Shown: positions 26,911-36,132, numbered from the stretch's first letter. The stretch: DNA of 64,000 bases from Frondihabitans sp. 762G35 (GCF_002074055.1 NZ_CP014619.1:124001-188000), one strand, 5' to 3'. Program-made: numbers and translations. Notes: generated from the letters alone by a model not told the origin.

Positions 26911-26964
26911 GAGTGGACAGGTGCCGACGCTTTTCTGCCCCGGGGCGTCGGGCGCCGTCCACTC
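26911..26964. repeat. 54-bp imperfect palindromic repeat, copy 2
   Basis: It has the same orientation, length and ends as copy 1 (GAGTGGACAGG at one end, CCGTCCACTC at the other). The interior differs (GCCCCGGGGCG in the middle), and the outer arms still pair at 16 of 20 positions, as expected for diverged copies of one hairpin-forming element. Confidence 0.75.
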
Positions 26965-27030
26965 GCGACGGGGGACGGGAGGCGGGGGGGCGGGGGACGG
27001 GAGAAACACGGGCACCTGCTGCGGCGGGGG

Positions 27031-27069
27031 TGTGGATAAGTGGGGCGGGCGAACGGAGGCTGTGGACAA
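27031..27069 (-). other. Two DnaA-box-like nonamers, 30 bp apart
   Basis: TGTGGATAA (27031-27039) and TGTGGACAA (27061-27069) are the reverse complements of TTATCCACA and TTGTCCACA, the enterobacterial and actinobacterial DnaA-box consensus forms. They point the same way and are spaced by three helical turns, 39 bases before the DUF559 gene. Confidence 0.5.
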
Positions 27070-27107
27070 CGGGGATCGCGGGGCTGCCGGGCGCCACGAT
27101 TGCAGGC

Positions 27108-29108
27108 ATGACATCCGATCTCCCACCGCACCTCCGAGGCGCACCGTTCCACGTGGCCGACGCCCGGGCTGCCGGCGTCTCCGAGCGGCGGCTGCAGCAC
27201 CGCGATCTGGCACGTCCGCACCGGGGCGTCCGGAGCCCCCGCGACGCGTCCGACCTGCACGACCGGTGCGCGCGGCTCCTGCCGGTGCTCCCCGACGGGG
27301 TGCTCTTCAGCCACGCCACAGCCGCAGGCCTCTGGGGCCTGCCGGTGCCGTTCCCCGTGCTGCGCGGCCCCCTGCACGTGGCCAGCGGCGCCGGGCACCA
27401 TCCCCGGCGACCGGGAGTCGTCGCGCACCGCGTCGGCGGCTGCGCGGCAGCGACCGTGCGGGGGCTCCCGGTCGTGGAACCGACACGGGCGTGGGGGCAG
27501 TGCTCGGAGCTGCTCCAGCTCGACGAGCTCGTCGCGCTGGGCGACGCGCTCGCCGGGCGGTGGTCCGGGGAGCCGGCGGCGCGGGGCAGGAGCCTCGGCG
27601 AACTCGACCACGAGGTCGGGGAGCGGGGGAGCCGACGCGGCGCCCGACGCCTGAGGGAGGCGCGCGGCCTCGTGCGACCGAACGTGTGGTCGCCCAAGGA
27701 GACCGAGCTGCGGCTCCTGCTGGTCCGCGCCGGGCTGCCGGAGCCGCCCGCCCTGAACGTGGAGTTCCGCACGGCCGGAGGCGCGTGGCTCGGCACGGTC
27801 GATCTCGCCTATCCCGAGGCGCTTCTCGCCCTCGAGTACGAGGGCGACCACCACCGCACCGACCGTGCGCAGTGGCGACGAGACATCGTCCGCCGGGAGC
27901 GGTTCGCCGACGCCGGGTGGCGCACGGTCCGTGTCACCGACGACGACCTCGACGACCGCAGGAGCCTCGTGGCCAGGGTCACCCGCCACCTCGGCCGTGC
28001 CCCGCCGGCCCCGATGCGCGCGCAGCACCGCTCAGTGCTGCCGGGCGAAGCGCGCCCGCACCTCCGGCGGAACGAGCTCGAGCAGCTGGTCGTTGCGGAG
28101 CGGGAGGTCCATCAGGCTGAGCTTGAGTCGGCCCTTGCGGCCGTGCCGGCCGGCATCGAGCCGCACGACGGAGCCGGCGTCCTTCCGCAGGCGGACGCTC
28201 ACGACGCTGCCCTCGCCGATGTCGGAGACGACGCGTCCGTCGAGCTCCAGCGCCGCCGACCGGGTGCCCTCGCCGATCGTGAAGCGGAGGCGCTCCTTCG
28301 GGCCGAGCACGACGGAGCGGTCGATACCCGCCATCGGCGCGACGGCGGTCACGATGACGGCGGCGACGGCCGGGCTGACGATCGGGCCGCCGGCGGCGTA
28401 GTTGTAGGCCGTGGATCCGGCCGGGGTGGAGGCGACGACCGAGTCGGCCTTGAAGTAGCCGTAGGGGGTGCCGTCGACGGAGAGGTCGGCCGTCACGACG
28501 CCCTGGCCGGGGCGACGCGTCATGGCGAGGTCGTTGAACGCGAGGAAGGAGCTCTCGAAGCCGGTCGAGGCGACGGTGACCTCGATGGCGTGATGCGGCT
28601 CCAGCGAGAACTCGCCCGTGGTCAGGCTGCCGAGCGCCTCGGCCAGCTCCGACGGCTCGATCTCGACCAGGAAGCCGACGTTGCCGTAGTTGACGCCGAG
28701 CACAGGCACCGGTCGAGGCGCCACGAGTCGCATCGCCCCGAGCATGGTGCCGTCGCCGCCGAGCGAGACGACGGCGTCGACCCGGCGGACGAACGCGGCC
28801 TCGTCGACCAGCTCCACGCCCGGTCCGACGCGGGTGGCGTCGTCGGCGAGGGCCACGAGCTGGGCGTCGGCGCCCTTCCTCCACGACAGCAGGACCTCGA
28901 CGGACGAGAGGACCGGTTTGGTGGGGTGCGGCACGAGACCGACGGTGAACTTCGCCATGGTCGCGAGGCTACCGGGCGGTGCCGGGAGAGCCCGGGGATC
29001 CTGCGTCACGCCGTAGGCGAACAGGGGCAGACGGATGCCCGGGCCGTGGTTAGTCTCTGTGTAAACCGACGCCGCGGCCCTGCCAAGCGTCGTCAGTCAC
29101 AGCGGTGA
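27108..29108 (+). CDS. DUF559 / AbiEi-NTD-like putative endonuclease; reading frame lacks its expected stop
   Basis: The recognisable protein is about 300 residues. The N-terminal 90 residues resemble the winged-helix domain of AbiEi-type proteins (VADARAAGVSERRL, FSHATAAGLWGLP). The C-terminal 110 residues match DUF559, a Vsr/PD-(D/E)XK-like nuclease fold (TVDLAYPE, ALEYEGDHHR, RRERFADAGWRTVRV). The expected stop near 28000 is missing and the frame stays open to 29108, adding about 360 residues antisense to nadK, almost certainly not a real domain. A lost stop or a sequencing error is likely. The function of orphan DUF559 genes is unproven. Confidence 0.6.
   Translation: MTSDLPPHLRGAPFHVADARAAGVSERRLQHRDLARPHRGVRSPRDASDLHDRCARLLPVLPDGVLFSHATAAGLWGLPVPFPVLRGPLHVASGAGHHPRRPGVVAHRVGGCAAATVRGLPVVEPTRAWGQCSELLQLDELVALGDALAGRWSGEPAARGRSLGELDHEVGERGSRRGARRLREARGLVRPNVWSPKETELRLLLVRAGLPEPPALNVEFRTAGGAWLGTVDLAYPEALLALEYEGDHHRTDRAQWRRDIVRRERFADAGWRTVRVTDDDLDDRRSLVARVTRHLGRAPPAPMRAQHRSVLPGEARPHLRRNELEQLVVAEREVHQAELESALAAVPAGIEPHDGAGVLPQADAHDAALADVGDDASVELQRRRPGALADREAEALLRAEHDGAVDTRHRRDGGHDDGGDGRADDRAAGGVVVGRGSGRGGGDDRVGLEVAVGGAVDGEVGRHDALAGATRHGEVVEREEGALEAGRGDGDLDGVMRLQRELARGQAAERLGQLRRLDLDQEADVAVVDAEHRHRSRRHESHRPEHGAVAAERDDGVDPADERGLVDQLHARSDAGGVVGEGHELGVGALPPRQQDLDGREDRFGGVRHETDGELRHGREATGRCRESPGILRHAVGEQGQTDARAVVSLCVNRRRGPAKRRQSQR
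28032..28958 (-). CDS. nadK: NAD kinase
   Basis: A 308-residue kinase making NADP from NAD. VVSLGGDGTMLGA (the GGDGT motif, about residues 62-74), FNDLAM (NE/D motif) and ADSVVASTPAGSTAYNYAAGG are all present. The ATG at 28958 is chosen over a GTG at 29009 because TAGCCT (complement of 28966-28971) lies seven bases upstream, the leaderless pattern, and the protein then begins with the core MAKFTVGLVPHP. The whole gene lies opposite the run-on frame of the convergent DUF559 gene. Confidence 0.93.
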   Translation of the reverse strand: MAKFTVGLVPHPTKPVLSSVEVLLSWRKGADAQLVALADDATRVGPGVELVDEAAFVRRVDAVVSLGGDGTMLGAMRLVAPRPVPVLGVNYGNVGFLVEIEPSELAEALGSLTTGEFSLEPHHAIEVTVASTGFESSFLAFNDLAMTRRPGQGVVTADLSVDGTPYGYFKADSVVASTPAGSTAYNYAAGGPIVSPAVAAVIVTAVAPMAGIDRSVVLGPKERLRFTIGEGTRSAALELDGRVVSDIGEGSVVSVRLRKDAGSVVRLDAGRHGRKGRLKLSLMDLPLRNDQLLELVPPEVRARFARQH

Positions 29109-29139
29109 CGTTCCAGCCCGTCACCTAGGGAGTTAGAAG

Positions 29140-31629
29140 ATGTTCGAGAGATTCACCGACCGTGCCCGTCGCGTTGTCGTCCTCGCTCAAGAAGAAGCGA
29201 AGATGCTCAACCACAACTACATCGGTACCGAGCACATCCTGCTCGGTCTCATCCACGAGGGCGAGGGCGTCGCCGCCAAGGCGCTCGAGTCTCTGGGCAT
29301 CTCGCTCGACGCCGTGCGCGAGCAGGTCCAGGACATCATCGGACAGGGTCAGCAGCAGCCGACCGGTCACATCCCCTTCACGCCGCGGGCGAAGAAGGTT
29401 CTCGAGCTGTCCCTGCGCGAGGCGCTGCAGCTCGGCCACAACTACATCGGTACCGAGCACATCCTGCTCGGCCTCATTCGCGAAGGCGAAGGTGTGGCCG
29501 CCCAGGTCCTCGTCAAGCTCGGCGCAGACCTCAACCGAGTGCGTCAGCAGGTCATCCAGCTGCTCTCGGGCTACCAGGGCAAGGAGGCGGTTGCAGTGGG
29601 CGGTGAACAGCAGGCAGGCCCGCAGGGTGGGTCGCAGGTGCTCGACCAGTTCGGTCGGAACCTCACCCAGGCTGCGCGCGACAACAAGCTCGACCCGGTG
29701 ATCGGGCGCGAGAAGGAGATGGAGCGCGTCATGCAGATCCTCTCCCGCCGCTCCAAGAACAACCCCGTCCTGATCGGTGAGCCCGGCGTCGGCAAGACCG
29801 CCGTCGTCGAGGGCCTCGCCCAGGCGATCGTGAAGGGCGACGTCCCCGAGACGCTGAAAGACAAGCAGCTCTACTCGCTCGACCTCGGCTCGCTCATCGC
29901 CGGGAGCCGCTACCGCGGTGACTTCGAGGAGCGCCTCAAGAAGGTCACCAAGGAGATCCGCACCCGCGGCGACATCATCGTCTTCATCGACGAGATCCAC
30001 ACCCTCGTCGGTGCGGGTGCCGCCGAGGGCGCGATCGACGCCGCGAGCATCCTGAAGCCGCTGCTGGCCCGCGGCGAGCTCCAGACCATCGGCGCCACGA
30101 CGCTCGACGAGTACCGCAAGCACTTCGAGAAGGACGCCGCTCTCGAGCGCCGCTTCCAGCCCGTCCAGGTGCACGAGCCCTCGCTGCCCCACGCGATCAA
30201 CATCCTCAAGGGCCTCCGCGACAAGTACGAGGCCTTCCACAAGGTCTCGATCACCGACGGCGCCATCGTCGCGGCGGCGAACCTGGCCGACCGCTACGTG
30301 GCCGACCGCTTCCTCCCCGACAAGGCCATCGACCTGATCGACGAGGCCGGAGCCCGCCTCCGCCTCTCGATCCTCTCGGCCCCGCCGGAGCTGCGCGAGT
30401 TCGACGAGAAGATCGCCGTCGTCCGGGGGCAGAAGGAGGCCGCGATCGAGGATCAGGACTTCGAGAAGGCCGCCTCGCTCCGCGACGAGGAGAAGAAGCT
30501 CCTCGGCGAGCGTCTGCGCCTCGAGAAGCAGTGGCGCTCGGGCGACGTCGGAGCCTCGGGCACCGTCGACGAGGGCGTCATCGCCGAGGTCCTGGCTCAG
30601 GCCACGGGCATCCCGGTGTTCAAGCTCACCGAGGAGGAGACCTCGCGTCTCGTCTTCATGGAGAAGGCCCTGCACCAGCGCGTCATCGGGCAGGAGCAGG
30701 CCATCTCGGCCCTGTCGAAGACCATCCGTCGTACGCGCGCCGGTCTGAAGGACCCCAAGCGTCCCTCGGGCTCGTTCATCTTCGCCGGCCCCACGGGTGT
30801 CGGCAAGACCGAGCTGGCCAAGGCGCTCGCCGAGTTCCTCTTCGACGACGAGAACGCGCTGATCAGCCTCGACATGTCGGAGTACGGCGAGAAGCACACC
30901 GTCTCCCGCCTCTTCGGCGCCCCTCCCGGGTTCGTCGGGTTCGAGGAGGGCGGCCAGCTGACCGAGAAGGTCCGCCGCAAGCCGTTCTCCGTGGTCCTCT
31001 TCGACGAGATCGAGAAGGCTCACCCCGACATCTTCAACTCGCTGCTGCAGGTGCTGGAGGAGGGTCGTCTGACCGACGGTCAGGGTCGCGTCGTCGACTT
31101 CAAGAACACCGTCATCATCATGACCACCAACCTCGGCACGAAGGACATCACGGGCGGCCCGGTCGGATTCCAGATCGAGGGCGACACCGCCACCTCCTAC
31201 GACCGCATGCGGTCCAAGGTGACGGAGGAGCTCAAGAAGCACTTCAAGCCGGAGTTCCTCAACCGCGTCGACGAGACCATCGTCTTCCCGCAGCTGAACC
31301 AGGAGGAGCTGCTGCAGATCGTCGATCTGTTCATCAAGCGCCTCTCCGACCGCCTGCTCGACCGCGACATGACCGCGGAGCTCTCGCTCCCGGCCAAGGA
31401 GCAGCTCATCAAGATCGGCTTCGACCCGTCGCTCGGTGCCCGGCCCCTGCGCCGCGCCGTGCAGCACGAGATCGAAGACAAGCTGTCGGAGCACATCCTG
31501 CAGGGCGAACTCAACGCCGGCGACCACGTGAAGGTCGACTACGTCGACGGCGAATTCACCTTCGAGACCGGGCGTCAGCCGGGTCGCGAAGAGGTCCTGG
31601 TCGGCGAAGCGCCCGAGCTGGAGGCCTAA
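29140..31629 (+). CDS. clpC: ATP-dependent Clp protease ATP-binding subunit ClpC
   Basis: An 829-residue Hsp100 unfoldase feeding substrates to ClpP. The N-terminal double Clp repeat holds [13 protein letters not shown] twice (residues about 25-37 and 101-113). Two AAA modules carry GEPGVGKT and GPTGVGKTE, and a UVR motif ([15 protein letters not shown]) sits in the middle domain. The length is full. A GGGAG ribosome site precedes the ATG. A typical CtsR or ClgR box was not evident in the 180-base upstream gap. Confidence 0.95.
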   Translation: MFERFTDRARRVVVLAQEEAKMLNHNYIGTEHILLGLIHEGEGVAAKALESLGISLDAVREQVQDIIGQGQQQPTGHIPFTPRAKKVLELSLREALQLGHNYIGTEHILLGLIREGEGVAAQVLVKLGADLNRVRQQVIQLLSGYQGKEAVAVGGEQQAGPQGGSQVLDQFGRNLTQAARDNKLDPVIGREKEMERVMQILSRRSKNNPVLIGEPGVGKTAVVEGLAQAIVKGDVPETLKDKQLYSLDLGSLIAGSRYRGDFEERLKKVTKEIRTRGDIIVFIDEIHTLVGAGAAEGAIDAASILKPLLARGELQTIGATTLDEYRKHFEKDAALERRFQPVQVHEPSLPHAINILKGLRDKYEAFHKVSITDGAIVAAANLADRYVADRFLPDKAIDLIDEAGARLRLSILSAPPELREFDEKIAVVRGQKEAAIEDQDFEKAASLRDEEKKLLGERLRLEKQWRSGDVGASGTVDEGVIAEVLAQATGIPVFKLTEEETSRLVFMEKALHQRVIGQEQAISALSKTIRRTRAGLKDPKRPSGSFIFAGPTGVGKTELAKALAEFLFDDENALISLDMSEYGEKHTVSRLFGAPPGFVGFEEGGQLTEKVRRKPFSVVLFDEIEKAHPDIFNSLLQVLEEGRLTDGQGRVVDFKNTVIIMTTNLGTKDITGGPVGFQIEGDTATSYDRMRSKVTEELKKHFKPEFLNRVDETIVFPQLNQEELLQIVDLFIKRLSDRLLDRDMTAELSLPAKEQLIKIGFDPSLGARPLRRAVQHEIEDKLSEHILQGELNAGDHVKVDYVDGEFTFETGRQPGREEVLVGEAPELEA

Positions 31630-31650
31630 GGCTTCACCGCACCACCGCCA

Positions 31651-31678
31651 CGGGCGGCTCTCCTCGGAGGGCCGCCCG
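31651..31678 (+). terminator. Terminator after clpC
   Basis: CGGGCGGC (31651-31658) pairs with GCCGCCCG (31671-31678), extended by an inner TCTCC/GGAGG helix. There is no T tract. Confidence 0.65.
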
Positions 31679-31718
31679 TCGGCGTTTCCCCCAGCCGCGC
31701 CTCGCTAGGCTTGACGCC

Positions 31719-32264
31719 ATGACTTCCCGGGCCGACGACTCCTCCGGCCGCAGCGACGGCTCCGGCATCAGCGTCCGCAAGGCGCTCGCGTCCGACGTGC
31801 CGCACATCCAGCGCCTGATCGAGCCCTACGTCGGCCGTCGCATCCTGCTCGGCAAAGACAACGTCACGCTCTACGGCAGCATCCAGCAGTTCCAGATCGC
31901 CACGGGCCCCGACGGCACGCCGATCGGCTGCGGCGCCCTCAATGTCTTCTGGGACGACCTGGCCGAGGTCCGCACCCTCGCGCTCGATCCGACCTGGATC
32001 CGCCACGGCGTCGGCCACCGGCTCCTCGAGGGGCTCGAGAACGACGCCAGGAGCCTCGGCATCGGCCGCATCTTCTGCCTCACCTTCGAGGTCGACTTCT
32101 TCACGAAGCACGGCTACCTCGAGATCGGCGAGTCCGTCGTGTCGCCGGAGGTCTACGCCGAGCTCGTCCGCTCCAGCGACGAGGGCGTAGCCGAGTTCCT
32201 CGACCTGGCGCGCGTCAAGCCGAACACGCTCGGCAACACACGGATGCTCAAGGTCCTGCCCTGA
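31719..32264 (+). CDS. Amino-acid N-acetyltransferase (short-form N-acetylglutamate synthase)
   Basis: A 181-residue GNAT acetyltransferase of the actinobacterial NAGS type, which makes N-acetylglutamate as the first step of arginine synthesis. Core motif: ALDPTWIRHGVGHRLLEGL binds acetyl-CoA; IFCLTFEVDFFTKHGY is the typical C-terminal strand. It is not the long ArgA form. TAGGCT (31706-31711) lies seven bases before the ATG, suggesting a leaderless transcript. It stands alone between clpC and the frameshifted gene. Confidence 0.85.
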   Translation: MTSRADDSSGRSDGSGISVRKALASDVPHIQRLIEPYVGRRILLGKDNVTLYGSIQQFQIATGPDGTPIGCGALNVFWDDLAEVRTLALDPTWIRHGVGHRLLEGLENDARSLGIGRIFCLTFEVDFFTKHGYLEIGESVVSPEVYAELVRSSDEGVAEFLDLARVKPNTLGNTRMLKVLP

Positions 32265-32365
32265 CGGGTGGCATCGGGCCGGGCATCCTGCGAGCAGGCC
32301 CCCGTCTCGTCTGACGCGCCGCGGGCAAGCCGCTGATCTTCGCCGGCGCCGCTTAGCCTGGGCGC

Positions 32366-33045
32366 ATGTCGTCGCTCAAGCACCCCGTCGGCCCGCAGCC
32401 GTCGCGCGTGTACTGGCGCCGCCGAGTGGTGGCGCTGGTGGCTCTGCTCGTCATCGTTCTGGTCATCGTGCTGATCACGACCGGGCGGGGCGCAGGATCC
32501 GCGGCTCCCGCCCCCGGCTCGTCGACCTCCCGGGCCGCCGCCCCGCGGCCTCCGCCGCCGCACCCGCTCCCGTCGTCTCGCCCTCGTCGACGCCGCGCGC
32601 CACCACGCCGGCTTCCACGGCTCCGTCGGCGTCGGCCGCGGACGGATCCTGCCCGGCCGACGCCATCACCCTGAAGCCCCGCGCCGACAAGAACAGCTAC
32701 ACCTCGCTCCAGCAGCCCCAGATCTCGATGTCGATCACGAACACCTCGACCTCGGACTGCACCATCGACCTCGGCTCGAGTCAGCAGGTGCTGACCATCA
32801 CGAGCGGGGCCGAGACCTACTGGTCGTCGAAGGACTGCCAGGTGAACGGAACCCACCAGAACGTGAAGATCGCCGCCGGTCAGACCCTGACCACCCCCGC
32901 CATCGCCTGGGACCGCACCCGCTCGTCGGCCGCCACCTGCGACAAGACGCGCAGCTCGGTGCCGGCCGGCGGAGCGAGCTACCACCTGGAGGTCTCGGTC
33001 GGGTCGATCACCTCGTCCACGAGCGCGTTGATGGTGCTGAACTGA
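32366..33045 (+). pseudogene. Frameshifted gene for a membrane-anchored extracytoplasmic protein
   Basis: The first frame (from ATG 32366, with a leaderless -10 TAGCCT at 32354) gives a cytoplasmic tip, one transmembrane helix (VVALVALLVIVLVIVLITT) and a Ser/Pro/Ala linker. Near 32535-32560 the sensible frame shifts by -1. The new frame continues the Ala/Pro/Ser linker and a C-terminal domain with paired cysteines (DGSCPADAITL, NTSTSDCTIDLGSSQQ, WSSKDCQVNG, AATCDK) to the stop at 33045. Together they make one protein of about 225 residues of unknown function. A missing base in a GC-rich tract, real or from sequencing, explains it; programmed shifting is less likely. Confidence 0.65.
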
Positions 33046-33428
33046 TGGCCGCGTCGCAGCCGGTCTTCCGCTCCGAGCAGCTCGAAGAGGCCCTGGCCAA
33101 GCAGGACGTCGCGGCCGTCGCGTTCGCGCTCCGGCACGACGTCGTCGTGGTGCCTCGTCTCGTCACGGGCAAGAAGGACGACGAGCAGGTGCGGGTCTTC
33201 GGGCGGGAGAACACCGAGAAGCGCATCCTGCTGCTGTTCTCGTCGGCGGACGCCTACGCGCTCATGGTGCCGAACGAGAAGACGCGGCTCGTGATGCTCT
33301 ACGACTCCTACAAGCTGCGCACGTTCATCGAGGCGCACCTGGACGTACTCGAGCAGGTGTTCTTCGATATCGCGGGGCCGCACACCATGGCCGCGAACCC
33401 GGAGGACCTGCTCAAGGCGCTGCGGTAG
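33045..33428 (+). CDS. SseB-like N-terminal domain protein, function unknown
   Basis: A 127-residue cytoplasmic protein with an SseB-like fold pattern: FRSEQLEEALAKQDVAAVAFAL, then a charged loop, ILLLFSSADAYALMVPN and a C-terminal helical end. The ATG overlaps the preceding stop by one base (TGATG), so it is probably translated with the upstream membrane protein. No catalytic residues are apparent. The family assignment is tentative. Confidence 0.65.
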   Translation: MAASQPVFRSEQLEEALAKQDVAAVAFALRHDVVVVPRLVTGKKDDEQVRVFGRENTEKRILLLFSSADAYALMVPNEKTRLVMLYDSYKLRTFIEAHLDVLEQVFFDIAGPHTMAANPEDLLKALR

Positions 33429-33539
33429 CTGCGGGGGCCCGGGGCTGCGTGGGCGTGGGAAACCGCGGTCTTCTGGGCATGCCCGGGCCGCTCCGCCCCC
33501 GATCCGACCGGAACGATCGCGTTCTCCGACGCGTCCCGC

Positions 33540-34901
33540 TCAGAACGCGGCGTCGAGCTCGCGGTCGCGGTCGGAGGTCGACGCGGCGAAGGCCCGCCGC
33601 AGGGCTTCGCGCAGGTGGCCGGACTCGGCGTCGACGAGCTGCGTGAACCCGAGCCTCCGGGCCTCCGACACGCGCTGCTTCGCGGAGGCGACGGGCCGGA
33701 TCTCGCCCGCGAGGCTGATCTCGCCGACGGCCGCGAACGTGTGCGGGAACGACTTCTCGCGGCTGGCGGACGCGAGTGCGAGTGCGATGGCGAGGTCGGC
33801 GCCCGGCTCGGTGATCTTGATGCCGCCGACGGTGGAGACGTAGACGTCGGCGTCGCCGAGCCGGATGCCCGCCCGACGTTCGAGGACGGCGAGCAGCATC
33901 GCGACCCGGGAGGAGTCGACCCCGTTGACGACCCGCCGCGGCTGCGGTGCCGAGCTGGCCACGATGAGCGCCTGGATCTCGACCGGGAGCGCGCGGCGGC
34001 CCTCCATGGCGATCGTGATGCAGGTGCCGCTAACGGGCGCGCCCGAGCGGGACATGAAGAGGCCGGAGGGGTCGCTGACCTCGGCGATGCCGTCGCCCGT
34101 CATCTCGAAGCAGCCCACCTCGTCGGTCGGTCCGAAGCGGTTCTTGTGCGCGCGGACGAACCGGAGGGCGGTCTGCCGGTCGCCTTCGAACTGGCACACC
34201 ACGTCGACCAGGTGCTCGAGCAGGCGCGGCCCGGCGATGCTGCCGTCTTTCGTCACGTGGCCGACGAGCAGGATGGGGAGGTTGCGGTTCTTGGACACGC
34301 GCACCAGGGTGGACGCCACCTCGCGCACCTGCGATGGCCCGCCTGCCATGCCGTCGCTGAGCGACGAGGAGACGGTCTGGACCGAGTCGACGATGACGAG
34401 CTGGGGGTTCGTCTGCTCGATCTGGCCGAGGATGACGGCGAGGTCGACCTCGGCCGCGAGGTAGAGGTTGGAGTGCATGGCGCCGGTGCGCTGGGCGCGG
34501 AGGCGCACCTGCGACGCGGACTCCTCGGCGGTGACGTAGAGCACTCGGGCGCCGGACTTCGCCGCCCGCGAGGCCACCTCGAGCAGCAGTGTCGACTTGC
34601 CGACGCCGGGCTCGCCGGAGAGCAGGATCGCGGCCCCCGGCACGATGCCGCCACCGAGCACGCGGTCGAATTCGTCGATACCGCTCGGCCAGTGCGCGAC
34701 GCTGTCGGCCTCGATCTCGGTGATGGGCCGAGCGGCCCGGTCAGCGCTGACGGCGATCGGAGCCACGCCCCGCCCGCTCGCGGTGACCTCGGCGGCGTCG
34801 ACGACGGTGCCCCAGCTCTGGCATTCCGCGCAGCGGCCGACCCACTTGATGGAGGTCCAGCCGCACTCGGTGCAGCGGTAGGAGGAGGTGACGCGTGCCA
34901 T
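33540..34901 (-). CDS. radA: DNA repair protein RadA
   Basis: A 453-residue RecA-like ATPase that helps process recombination intermediates and branch migration. An N-terminal four-cysteine zinc finger (YRCTECGW, CAECQSW) precedes the ATPase with Walker A GEPGVGKST (about residue 95); the RadA-specific KNRFG motif is seen in AHKNRFGPTDEVGCFEM, and the C-terminal third is Lon-protease-like (GGIKITEPGADLAIALAL). TAGGCT (complement of 34908-34913) lies six bases before the ATG, so it is likely leaderless. It is downstream of and co-directional with the SGNH hydrolase. Confidence 0.95.
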   Translation of the reverse strand: MARVTSSYRCTECGWTSIKWVGRCAECQSWGTVVDAAEVTASGRGVAPIAVSADRAARPITEIEADSVAHWPSGIDEFDRVLGGGIVPGAAILLSGEPGVGKSTLLLEVASRAAKSGARVLYVTAEESASQVRLRAQRTGAMHSNLYLAAEVDLAVILGQIEQTNPQLVIVDSVQTVSSSLSDGMAGGPSQVREVASTLVRVSKNRNLPILLVGHVTKDGSIAGPRLLEHLVDVVCQFEGDRQTALRFVRAHKNRFGPTDEVGCFEMTGDGIAEVSDPSGLFMSRSGAPVSGTCITIAMEGRRALPVEIQALIVASSAPQPRRVVNGVDSSRVAMLLAVLERRAGIRLGDADVYVSTVGGIKITEPGADLAIALALASASREKSFPHTFAAVGEISLAGEIRPVASAKQRVSEARRLGFTQLVDAESGHLREALRRAFAASTSDRDRELDAAF

Positions 34902-34982
34902 GGGCTCAGCCTAGGCGGGGCCACCGACAGAGGGCCTCGGCCGGGGGTCAGCGCCGACGGTTCCGCGGGGAAGCGCCGGCGG

Positions 34983-35870
34983 TCAGCGCCGGCGGTCGGG
35001 CAGTGGGATGGAGTCGGTGTCCTGGCGGGACAGGGCGGAGGCGGCGGTGTGGGCGCGATCCGCGACTCCTGCGGCCACCGAGGTCTCCCGCCGCGAGGCG
35101 GTGACGTCGGAGGCGGCACGCTCGGCCGCGATGCGGGCGAGTCGGGCCTCGACGGCCGGGTAGAAGGCCGACGCCCAGACCCGGTAACCGCGGTCGTTGG
35201 GGTGGAAGAGGTCTTTGGCGGTGTTCCGGTAGGTGCCGATGTAGCCCTGCCGCCGCGTCGTCGCGTAGAGCGGGGCGACGGCGAGGCCGAGCTCGTCGGC
35301 GACCCGGCGCACGATGGCGTTGGCCGAGGCGACCTTCTTCTCGGACTCCGGCAGCAGCATGAACGGCAGGTCCGCCACGATGGCGTGCTTCGGCAGGGCC
35401 CCGTAGATGGAGCGGATGTTCTTCTCGAAGCCGACGGGGTCGAAGTCGCCGATGTCGTTGGCGCCGATGGCGACGGTCATCACGTCGGCCTCGTGGCTTC
35501 CGAGCTTCGGGACCTGGTCTACCTTGCACCGGTACGTCGTGGAGCCGCTGATGCTCAGGTTGACGGTGCCGACCGTGCCGTGGGTGGAGCGCCGGATGTG
35601 GGCGGCGATCCGCCCCACGTAGCTGCCACCCGGGCTGCTGGCGCCGATGCCCTGCGCGGCCGAGTCGCCGAGGGCGACGTAGGTGAGGGAGCCGTCCTGG
35701 CCGAACCGGTCGCGCCACCACTTCGAATGCACCGGCAGGAGGCTGTTCAGCGCGTCGGCCGCCGCCTCCCGCTTCGCCATGAAGCGCCGCCAGAAGGCGT
35801 AGCCGCCCGCTGCGGCGGCGGCGGTCCCGCCCAGCCCGGCGAGGATCCCGAAGGCCGATCTCGTACTCAT
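34983..35870 (-). CDS. SGNH/GDSL-family hydrolase, membrane-anchored
   Basis: A 295-residue esterase-type hydrolase. An N-terminal hydrophobic segment (ILAGLGGTAAAAAGGYAFW) anchors or exports it. Block I GDSAAQGIG carries the nucleophilic serine near residue 68, block III is GANDIGDFD, and block V LFHPNDRGY holds the catalytic Asp and His. The C-terminal 50 residues are a charged tail. The substrate is unknown, perhaps an acyl ester of the envelope. A leaderless start is suggested by TATCGT (complement of 35877-35882) six bases upstream. Confidence 0.85.
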   Translation of the reverse strand: MSTRSAFGILAGLGGTAAAAAGGYAFWRRFMAKREAAADALNSLLPVHSKWWRDRFGQDGSLTYVALGDSAAQGIGASSPGGSYVGRIAAHIRRSTHGTVGTVNLSISGSTTYRCKVDQVPKLGSHEADVMTVAIGANDIGDFDPVGFEKNIRSIYGALPKHAIVADLPFMLLPESEKKVASANAIVRRVADELGLAVAPLYATTRRQGYIGTYRNTAKDLFHPNDRGYRVWASAFYPAVEARLARIAAERAASDVTASRRETSVAAGVADRAHTAASALSRQDTDSIPLPDRRR

Positions 35871-35973
35871 CCCCGCACGATACGCCGGCTGTTTTCGATT
35901 TCGATGAGCGCAGGATCGGGTCCCGCCGTGAGCGCGTTCCGTCGCGGCTCCGAGATGTACTAAACTCTCTCCC

Positions 35974-36063
35974 GGTACCGTGTCCGAGCGGCCGAAGGAT
36001 CATGTCTCGAAAACATGTGTGGGGGAGACTCCACCGTGGGTTCAAATCCCACCGGTACCGCCA
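35974..36063 (+). tRNA. tRNA-Ser (CGA)
   Basis: A class-II tRNA of 90 bases: acceptor GGTACCG pairs with CGGTACC, anticodon loop TCTCGAA gives CGA, and a long variable arm (GTGGGGGAGACTCCAC) is typical of serine tRNAs. The T-loop GGTTCAAATCC and an encoded CCA are present. Confidence 0.96.
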
Positions 36064-36066
36064 CAG

Positions 36067-36096
36067 AAAACCCCCGCCGAAGCGGGGGTTTTCTTC
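36067..36096 (+). terminator. Terminator of tRNA-Ser
   Basis: AAAACCCCCGC (36067-36077) pairs perfectly with GCGGGGGTTTT (36082-36092) around CGAA, followed by CTTC. It lies four bases after the CCA end and could also serve katG from the other side. Confidence 0.9.
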
Positions 36097-36132
36097 ATTG
36101 CGTGGTCGGTCGCCCAAGGCGCGACCTCCGGG

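Noticed and set aside
26817-26964. The two 54-bp repeats as a CRISPR array
   Set aside because: Only two copies, the spacing is not spacer-like, the units are full palindromes and no cas gene is present.
29125-31527. Minus-strand open frame of 800 codons opposite clpC
   Set aside because: Antisense shadow of clpC created by codon bias.
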